A stretch of DNA of 64,000 bases from Panorpa germanica (Eukaryota > Arthropoda > Insecta > Mecoptera > Panorpidae), in the NCBI GenBank assembly GCA_963678705.1, contig OY783220.1, positions 7,399,001-7,463,000 of the forward strand, in the 5' to 3' direction. The position numbers and the translations under genes are program-made. The stretch's first letter is position 1, and each line of letters opens with the position of its first letter. This document shows positions 56,521 through 64,000 of the stretch, piece by piece. A model generated the notes under the pieces. That model saw only the letters and a program-made list of their open reading frames with translations, had not been told where the DNA came from and did not search any database.

Positions 56521-57730
56521 GTGAAGACCCGGCTTTACACAAATGCTATTGAACTATTCTTGTACGTTAATATCTTCCTCTTGCACAATAAGATCCTCCT
56601 AGTAGTACCTATACTCCTCCCTTTAGGGCAGTCGCTCCCGCCGCAGACTTTTGTTTTGCTACTTCTAATTGCGTATTGTTCTCATGAATGCGTTATTATT
56701 TCCATTGAAAACATATTTTAAACAATCAAGTTTTTTGATTGCATAATACCCGTAACATAATACTGGTATACGATGAGAAAAACCATAAAAAATTGACACC
56801 TAATTCATAAAAAGAACCCAGTTTTAGTGTGGAATAAATGTACGATGTGTACATAGTGGAATAATTTATGTTCGATTACTAAATGTTTAAACAATGGACT
56901 ATTAATTGCATTATTTACGCGTTGTATGTTAAGCTGGGGGCACACTGAAGTCAAGACTATTTTTAGATTAATGAATTGTTTGCGTTGTTTGTATTTTTCA
57001 ATCTTTTTCAAACGATGTTATCTTTATCTTTCTATGACAACAGTTTTGTCGTGAGTGTGCATCTAGTCTTAGATATAGGTGTGCAAAGATAATTTCGTAA
57101 CAAAGTCGTATTTGTTGCTAACAATTAATGCCTTAGGCGAGTGGTGTAAATTATTTAATGACATTTTTAGAATATATTTTACGACAAGGATGGGTCGTTG
57201 TTTTAAGGTATATGTTATATAATTTTGCTAATAAGGTCTTAAAATTGAAATTATTTTGTTCACTTTTGTTAAGAGATTGTAATAAAATACTACGAGCGCA
57301 CTACGAATCCAACCTTAACATTTGGGCTGGTTATACACTAGCGCCAGGAAGTGATTCAGTGAGAAATTAATTAAATTATTTCTTATGCGCTTTATTTTCT
57401 TTTCAGCATAGAATCCAGCTTCATCCTCCGCCGAATTCTCATGAAGTGCCAGATTTTTATTCAGTGTAAATGGTATGTTTCTTGACATATTTTATTTATT
57501 TGTAGTTTATATGTAGGCCATTAATATGAATGTTTATATTTATTAATTATCAGGATGTTTATTAAAACATATTTTATGTTTAATATCTAATGTATTTTAT
57601 AACACATGTAATACATAAACAATATTCGTTGTCAGTTGTTACTTTTTACTTCATAAGGACCATTGTATCGTACTGTATCTCGTGGCTTACTTGCAACACA
57701 TATTCTATGGCTGTGCACAACTTAAATAAG
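56521..57730. other. No gene; shared motif near 57.3 kb
   Basis: GCGCACTACGAATCCAAC at 57297-57314 matches the motif beside the 8-bp tandem array at 38.7 kb. Other short frames have no support. Confidence 0.4.
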
Positions 57731-58000
57731 GGGCCATCCATCAATTACGTCACATGCATAGATTGGGAGTGATGAAGAAATTGTGAGAACATGTGACAAG
57801 TTCGGTTATGACGTCACATGTACCATAAAATATATTAATTTTTTTGGGAAAAACGGTTAAAAAATAATAAATTTCCATGAGATCTAAATAAAATAGAAAA
57901 ATATGAAATAAAAATTTATAAATTAAAATGTGTGACGTCACAACCGAGTGTGGGGGGGCGTAAGAGGTTCGCAAAATATGACGAGGAGGAAGCAAAAAAA
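57731..58000 (+). mobile_element. DNA transposon fragment with TGACGTCA palindromes
   Basis: GGGGCCATCCATCAATTACG at 57731 has the form of a terminal sequence seen in many insect non-autonomous DNA elements (gggccatccataaattacgt style). ACGTCACA follows, and two TGACGTCACA palindromes lie near 57808 and 57932, with a G7 run near 57951. The second end is missing. The superfamily is not determined. Confidence 0.5.
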
Positions 58001-59545
58001 TTGTGTTTATGGTAAAAGATTGGCAAATTATACTTGCTAAGGTATTGCAGTAACGGATGTAAAGTCTTAGTCGAAGTTGCTTAAGTTGGTTAATCAGATA
58101 AGGTCCTTGGGACCGTGGAAAAGTTAGATGACTTCCGATTCTTCAGGAGCGTGGAAAAGATTAATCCTCAGAGTTATGGGTTAAACAAATATACCCTCGA
58201 CTCCTTAATATAGCACATTACATATATTAGAAAAAGTGGTTATATACGACTTAGCTTTTATGTGTGTAACATCGTTGTTATTCACGGCGTCGTTATACTA
58301 GCGATAGATTTAGTTGGCAGTTCAAGGATACGGCAATGGCGGATTGTAGTATCACTTATTGAAGTTGGTTGAACAAATGCTTATCTCTTTCTATTGCATC
58401 AAATGCAATTGTTAAATTGTTAAACAATAAATGAACGTGAAGTTATCATTATTTTAATATTCATTTATAGAATTAGTTTGTTATTATATACCATTATGTA
58501 TATCGGATGTAATTAACGTGCTTGTATTTGTTTATATAGTAATCTTGTACGACGTTTTGTCATAGAACTGGTAGCTACTAGGCTTTTATTCTCGTGACTG
58601 GTACATAAAGATGCATGTAGCATCTTAAAGATTAGCATAATTATTTGATGAGAGGATGTGAATGTAATCAGCAAGATGAAACTACCAGTTATATAGTGTA
58701 AAAGTGCAGTGTGTAAAGTTAGATGCAATTAATGTAAAATGCGTTATATTGTTTTATAAAATTAACAAACATTTATTGATTTTGCATAAAAATAAATTGC
58801 AGAAAGGAAGAAAATTATGTGAGAACTGTGCTGTAGAAAGAGATGAGATGTCTTGTTTTGGATCTTGTTATAACAAAGTCAGTTTGAGTAGACTAAGATT
58901 CTTTCTTCTTCAAAGAAATACTATTGAAATAATAATATAAAGAAATAATATTGAATTTAAGATTAATGTTGTTTTTGTCGGAGCTCCAAACTAAAATGAG
59001 TTTTCGGTTATTATATGTAGAATTTAGAATCTTAAAATATGTAAAACTATCTGGAAATTTCATGAATAGACTAGAATAAAAATTGAAACTATAGTAGAGG
59101 ATCATGACCTTTATCGGGTGTTTAATTTCTTGCAAAACATTGTTTTATACAAAACCTAATGAAAAATCTTCAGAAAACAGTAATTCCAAATTACGAGTAT
59201 ATCAATTTTTCGACGCAATGCATATACGTAATCACTTGATAGGTACATAAGTTTATCATATCATTCAGTATAGCTAACTTCACAAATAACGTGGTTTAGG
59301 AAATCAGAGTAAGGTATCAGAAAAAGATTCTATCCCACTTCTGATATGTTATGAATATATTTTCTTTAATAATAATAATTATGATACAATATGATTTGCA
59401 CTTTCTTTAGTATTTATATAATTTAAGATCAAGGAGATCATGCAGAGCGTTGTTATCCGGTCTACTGCTAGATAGAAGAAGACTCCTTATTCCTGGAATA
59501 TCATCACCAAACATTTTCAATATAAGCAGCACTAGTGTATAACCA
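58001..59545. other. No recognised feature
   Basis: AT-rich sequence with short unsupported frames. AGATGC..GCATCT near 58611 is a small hairpin. Confidence 0.4.
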
Positions 59546-59780
59546 GAACGCCAGATTCTTCATATAGTTTGCACTGAGTATCTTTTGTCTCACGCACTAG
59601 TCGATGTATCGTATTCCATAGTAGTTATATTGTGCAGTTAAGTGCGCTGTGGAGAGCACACAGGGAATATTTCATCCAGCGAAAATAAGTTCTAATTAAT
59701 TTGGCATAGAGATTAAGTTGATTCCTTGCAACTTCCTGAATATAAAGTCAGTATGTAATTGGGGTATTATATGATATTTT
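59546..59780 (-). mobile_element. hAT-like family H, copy 2 (partial)
   Basis: It aligns with 12525-12763 and the reverse complement of 62828-63015: GCCAGATTCTTCATATAG, TTGGCATAGAGATTAAGTT, ATAAAGTCAGTATGTAATTG. It has a 17-bp insertion near 59640 and no outer ends. Confidence 0.75.
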
Positions 59781-61074
59781 GTCTTTTTCTCTCTTTTTCT
59801 TTTTTCTTTTTTAAGAAATATTTGGTTGTGCAGCCCATGGGTGCACTTAAGGTAAATGCAAATGATGGTGCAGGGTTTGCTTAAACAGCTCCCATTGCGG
59901 CTTTAATTTAAGGAAGCATATTTCCTTTCAAAAGTAAGAATATAATGACGACTCGATATTCGTTTTTCCATCTTAGCAGATACATTATATTGACTGACAC
60001 AAATGACTGTTAAACAAGACCTAAGCATCTAATATGGGTGATATGCCATATTACCAGAATATTTTTGACTCTCCTAACTTTACAATAGAATAAATGTGCA
60101 TTGGTATAGTTTTAATTACTTGATTGGTATTCAAATGTCCTATTCCTCGCATATTTACGAGTATATATCAACAATGAATTACAAGTGATTCATCATTTCG
60201 CTACTCATTACTATGGACACTTTCTATTTTTATTTTTCATGAAATTGTTTCACTTTAGCAGACAATGGGTTTTGTCGTTTACTAGTTCAGTGGGGCGGGG
60301 TGGGAGTGGGCGTTTTATTATTCATGAGAATTTTTTGTGTAATTCGGTGTTCGACTTACAACGCGGGGCCCAACACGGGCACGGGCTATATAATTTACAT
60401 TTGTGAAATAACAATGTTGTATTGTCTTACGCAGGGGCGTGTAACGATCGTACATACATACACACATACATTTACATATACATTACAATAATGTTTATTT
60501 GTGGTATGTGAAATGCATTGCATAGATAATAATGTCATGCAAATTACAAAACATAAAAGATTTTTTATAATAATAGTTCATTAGTATAATATGAACATAG
60601 ATATATATCTGTTCTGTTTAAAACGAGTCCTAGATAAGAAACCTATTTCTTTAAACCCATACCAATCAATATATTGAATTGTAGCATCAAGCTTAAGCTT
60701 ATTAAATATTTTAATATGTAAGTCTAAGTATTGTATAGGTTTGAATGTTGCCGCCTAAAATATTTACGGTTCAAATATATCAGTCAGTAATGATATGAGT
60801 AGACTAACCGGACCAGCGCGTAGACGGAAGATAAATGTCTAGTGCTCTTTTTGAAATGTAGTAGTCGTGTTCTAACAGTTGGAATCTTAGCAAAATTTCG
60901 CAATAACTACTGTCGACATACTGTGTTCGATTCCAGAACAATACACTGTGTGTAGTAAAAATCTTAATTGATTTTCGTCCACTCCTAGAGACGTGTGATG
61001 CTAGTCTTTATAAACCCTAAACTCGCAAAGTTTGTGTAGAAATTTCGTCTGCATGTATATGAGGAGGCTGCAAC
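59781..61074. other. No gene; GC-rich patch at 60.28-60.44 kb
   Basis: 60288-60310 (GTGGGGCGGGGTGGGAGTGG) and 60358-60385 are GC-rich, with CATACATACACACATACA nearby. Two overlapping short frames have no support. A GTTCGATTCC string at 60927 resembles a polymerase III B box but has no matching A box. Confidence 0.35.
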
Positions 61075-61344
61075 TTAAGGTGAAACGATAATTGGCCATT
61101 TTTCTAGCGAAATATAGATGGCGGTACTATACAGCAATATTATAAAAAAAAAAACATGTTTTTTAATGTTTAAATCGTTTTATGTAAGTAACTATAAACG
61201 CGAATCAAAATCTAAAGCTGCAATTAGTTAGATGAATAACGTATCTACATTTTAAGATTTCTTCCACTGACTTTTAATGAGTTGGAACTGCAAAAATAAC
61301 TTTTGAAAATTAATATTGCTATATTTTCTAGTTAAATTCCAATT
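61075..61344 (-). mobile_element. Foldback family E, copy 2 (single arm)
   Basis: It is the reverse complement of 545-828 plus part of the left arm's inner sequence: AAGGTGAAACGATAATTGGC, ATAAACGCGAATCAAAATCT, TTCTTCCACTGACTTTTAAT. Only one arm is present, so this copy is not a foldback. It contains an A11 run near 61145. Confidence 0.7.
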
Positions 61345-62733
61345 CCTATTATTGGGTTCCTTATATTATTCTTATTACTTAATTTGTTCGCATTATCATC
61401 TTATTATTTAAGACAATGTATAATTATTGAGTAAAAGTGTGAGAAAAACTTAACAATAGGAAAAAAATGTTTATATAAAATTAGAATTTAGAACATTTCA
61501 TACATCATTAACTTAAATAAAAAAGTGTGTGATATTATACAACCTATATTTAGCAACATTGCATGTTTGTTATGCGTATTTGTTTAAACAATCAGTGGCG
61601 CCTCATGATATTTAATAATGAGGAGACTCAGTAAAAAATAGAATATATTTTTGTAAAATTTAATCAGTGGACTTTGAACGAGAGGATTCTGGGATTAATA
61701 TTAGAATGGATTCTTGTTTTGTCTTCTGTTTGATTCGATATCTAATTCTAAGTTATTGTTTATTTTCCTTGAGCTCTTGCGTTTATTTAATGTCCCTAAT
61801 GGCTATATATCGAATTCTGATTACATATTATAATAAAAACACATTAAGAATGACATCTTATTGTTATTATTATTGATAGAGAAGTATACTCTAACTTATA
61901 TACTAAAATCCAGTTACACAATACCCAATATAAAATAAGCAAATCGTTTGTACATATTACTTTTATATATAGCTATACATAAATATATACATTTTATCTA
62001 ATGCATTTACAAGACATTAATCATAATATTTTTATAAGCTTCGCCAAGTGATTTTTTCTAGAGGAACCGAGTTCCAAAGGACTGAGTAACGCGAGACAAA
62101 TGCTGACAAAAGATTGGCACGGCGCACCTTCAGAGTCGTTATTATTATATTTTTATAAAGCAACTATGTCGTAAGATGTACGAGTTCTTGTATGTTGCTT
62201 TTATAGTCTTGTGAATTGATTTACACTTAAGAAAGACAAAGAACAATTGGAGTGTTAAGAGGACTATTGCGTCACAGTGAAATAAAGTAACCGTTCGATA
62301 GAAAAAACTATTTTTGGAATGCAAAGAAAGAGAGAAAGAAAATTCATGTACCACGATTGTAAAACCCGTAAAATATTTTGCTAGTACCTTTGCAAATTGA
62401 TGAGAATCTAGTTTAAAACTTGTTAGAACCTTTCATTAATCGTATCTCCCAAAACGTCATTTTTCCAATGTAATTTCAGCAATATGCAATCGAAGATATA
62501 ATCAGTTTTATTTTTATAGATAATAATATTATCTATATGCTATAAAATGTTATAAATGAAATAAACTTAAAATATAGTGTTGTAATGAAAAGGGAAGGAT
62601 GAAAGGAAAACGCAAAACGTGGAAAGGAGGAAAAAGTCATCAGTTTCGTCATGTCACGTCTGAATTATGAGAATTTCGGGCAGAATGTCTTACCCTTTCT
62701 CTAAGAATAGATTTTATTAATTATTATTGGTAC
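61345..62733. other. Mostly featureless; hAT-like motif
   Basis: CAGTGGCGCCTCATGA at 61593 resembles a hAT end without a partner. Purine-rich AAAGAAAGAGAGAAAG occurs near 62325. No genes were recognised. Confidence 0.4.
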
Positions 62734-63227
62734 AACACGACCAGGGGCGGCTGTATCTTGAGTGCATTCGTGCGCTGCACTACCAAATATTTATAACTTG
62801 AAAAATAAAAAAGAATCATAAAATATCATATAATACCCCAATTACATACTGACTTTATACTTTGGAAGTTGCAAGGAATCAACTTAATTTCTATGCCGAA
62901 TTAGTTAAAACTTATTATCGCTCGAAGAAATATTCCCCGTATCAAGTAGCTGCTCAATATAACTACAGTGAGACAGAAGATACTCAGCGCAAACTATATG
63001 AAGAATCTGGCGTTGACCGTGCGCGGCATGTAACCGAAGATTACCGAGGCTTGGTAATATGACCATTGTCAATTTTAAGGATAAAAGTCGTCCGATTGGT
63101 TTAATATATAAGAAATAAAATTATTAATAAGAAAATGTCGTATTTTGTAACTTTAAGTCATAATCCTCTATAAACCAGTAAAGTACACTGCCAATTCTCG
63201 TAGCCAGCAGCCGCCACTGAAGACGAC
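62734..63227 (-). mobile_element. hAT-like family H, copy 3 (complete, 478 bp)
   Basis: CAGGGGCGGCTG at 62742 and CAGCCGCCACTG ending at 63219 are 12-bp inverted ends with one mismatch. The flanks AACACGAC (62734-62741) and AAGACGAC (63220-63227) match at 7 of 8 positions, as expected for an ageing 8-bp hAT duplication. A 66-codon plus-strand frame (62862-63062) has balanced composition (YRSKKYSPYQVAAQYNYSET) but is broken in copies 1 and 2 and matches no transposase part I know. Confidence 0.85.
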
Positions 63228-63823
63228 AGAGTAAAAATTTAGAAGATCCTTAACAGACTCTTAGAAATTGGACTACGGAAGTGTTTTGACCTTTAGCAAC
63301 ATTATATACATTCAAAACACATCAACTTTTAAACCAATTGTAGTTGATTTACGAAATTCGTTAATCAGAAAAAGTTACAAGCGTAATCTTGCGTATAAAT
63401 ATATTTTCTGTATTTCTCCTTTAATCGTTCATGAATAAACTTTATAAAAAAGAGTTCCTAACGTGCTATAAACTTGAAGCACGTTCAATTGATTAAAACG
63501 TTTCACTTATTAATAAAGTAGTTTCGTGACGTCTACGTCTGGAAGATGAGTTATTACATTTACTAACCCTAAGACGAATCTGTGTTAGAAACGGGATACT
63601 TCAGATAATTTATCAAACTAGAAGGGCACAGCAAGAGCGCACGATCAGTGATCAAAGGCAGACTCGTTTTACACCATCCGACAAATGGTCGGCTTTGTAC
63701 GCAATGAACGAACGAACGAATTAGTTCTAGCCGGTTAAGATAGATCAACTTACAGCATCGACGTTTCTTGATTTAATTACTTAATTATCGGAAATGTATC
63801 CGTCGATTAATGTTTATGTTCTT
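63228..63823. other. No recognised feature
   Basis: Contains GAACGAACGAACGAA near 63705. No coding was seen. Confidence 0.4.

Positions 63824-63879
<56 letters not shown>
63824..63879. repeat. (TA)n microsatellite
   Basis: About 27-28 uninterrupted TA dinucleotides. The exact length is unreliable in assemblies. Confidence 0.97.
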
Positions 63880-63881
<2 letters not shown>

Positions 63882-63894
63882 TCATTGGTTGGTT

Positions 63895-64000
63895 TTAACT
63901 TTTTTTTATTTATTTACAACATATTGTACATTGTAATATTCTACAACATATTAAGTTGATTGTGTAAAAATTTTAAGTCCATTGGAGTAAAACTGTCGGT
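63895..64000 (+). repeat. Repeat family C, copy 3 (cut by window edge)
   Basis: CTACAACATATTAAGTTGAT, GTGTAAAAATTTTAAGTC and ATTGGAGTAAAACTGTCGG match 52120-52190. The copy continues past the window. Confidence 0.7.

Noticed and set aside
57590..57995. Frames across the TGACGTCA element
   Set aside because: They run from unique sequence into a transposon fragment, so they cannot be one gene, and they have no motif.
58513..58940. Overlapping short frames on both strands
   Set aside because: No recognisable product, no composition shift and no splice signals.
60810..60940. Possible second SINE or tRNA (GTTCGATTCC B box)
   Set aside because: The only A-box-like sequence is more than 100 bp away, and there is no poly(A) or flanking duplication.

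Overview
The window looks like AT-rich (roughly two-thirds A+T), gene-poor nuclear DNA from an arthropod, most likely an insect. I infer this from the repeats: mariner-type transposase pieces, jockey-like and other non-LTR retrotransposon 3' ends, a tRNA-derived SINE, hAT-type miniature elements and several short non-autonomous DNA transposon families. I found no bacterial features (operons, ribosome binding sites, rRNA, CRISPR) and no complete protein-coding gene. Nearly all open frames are short, have AT-driven composition and end at random stops.

Most of the recognisable content is a mosaic of repeat families, which I name A-R for convenience. A is a ~640-bp element with ~14-bp terminal inverted repeats and TA target duplications (eight full or partial copies). 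B is a ~245-bp element with ends near CCCAGTAAACA (six copies). C and D are related AT-rich repeats and E is a foldback element. F is a ~250-bp repeat (three copies), H a hAT-like element (three copies, one with an 8-bp duplication), J a ~190-bp repeat (three copies) and N a ~72-bp degenerate tandem unit. L and M are non-LTR retrotransposon 3' ends. Nesting gives a relative chronology: L sits inside M near 48.5 kb with a 10-bp target duplication, A sits inside an M tail near 16 kb and inside a C copy near 52.7 kb, and B is flanked by duplicated A sequence near 13.5 kb.

Region by region. 0-9 kb: D, E, A and B copies, plus a GC-richer promoter-like patch near 4 kb. 9-20 kb: an internally deleted mariner, a mariner-derived head-to-head foldback, the A/B/A nest and retrotransposon tails. 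20-24 kb: a striking inverted pair of exon-like segments with matching splice signals. 24-34 kb: further A, B, D and L copies and one protein-like open frame. 34-42 kb: a SINE with perfect 12-bp target duplications, hAT-like elements, foldbacks and an 8-bp tandem array. 42-50 kb: the M/L retrotransposon nest, a reverse transcriptase fragment with a mutated catalytic box, and a possible terminal exon with a downstream poly(A) signal. 50-64 kb: a hAT miniature element with a perfect 8-bp duplication, the C/A nest, the best H copy and a long (TA)n tract.

Host gene content is limited to four weak candidates: the 20.1/23.2-kb exon pair and minus-strand open frames near 31.1, 44.8 and 53.5 kb. I do not claim a new functional system. 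The most unusual items are the conserved small frame inside family B, the inverted exon pair and the two-headed mariner foldback.
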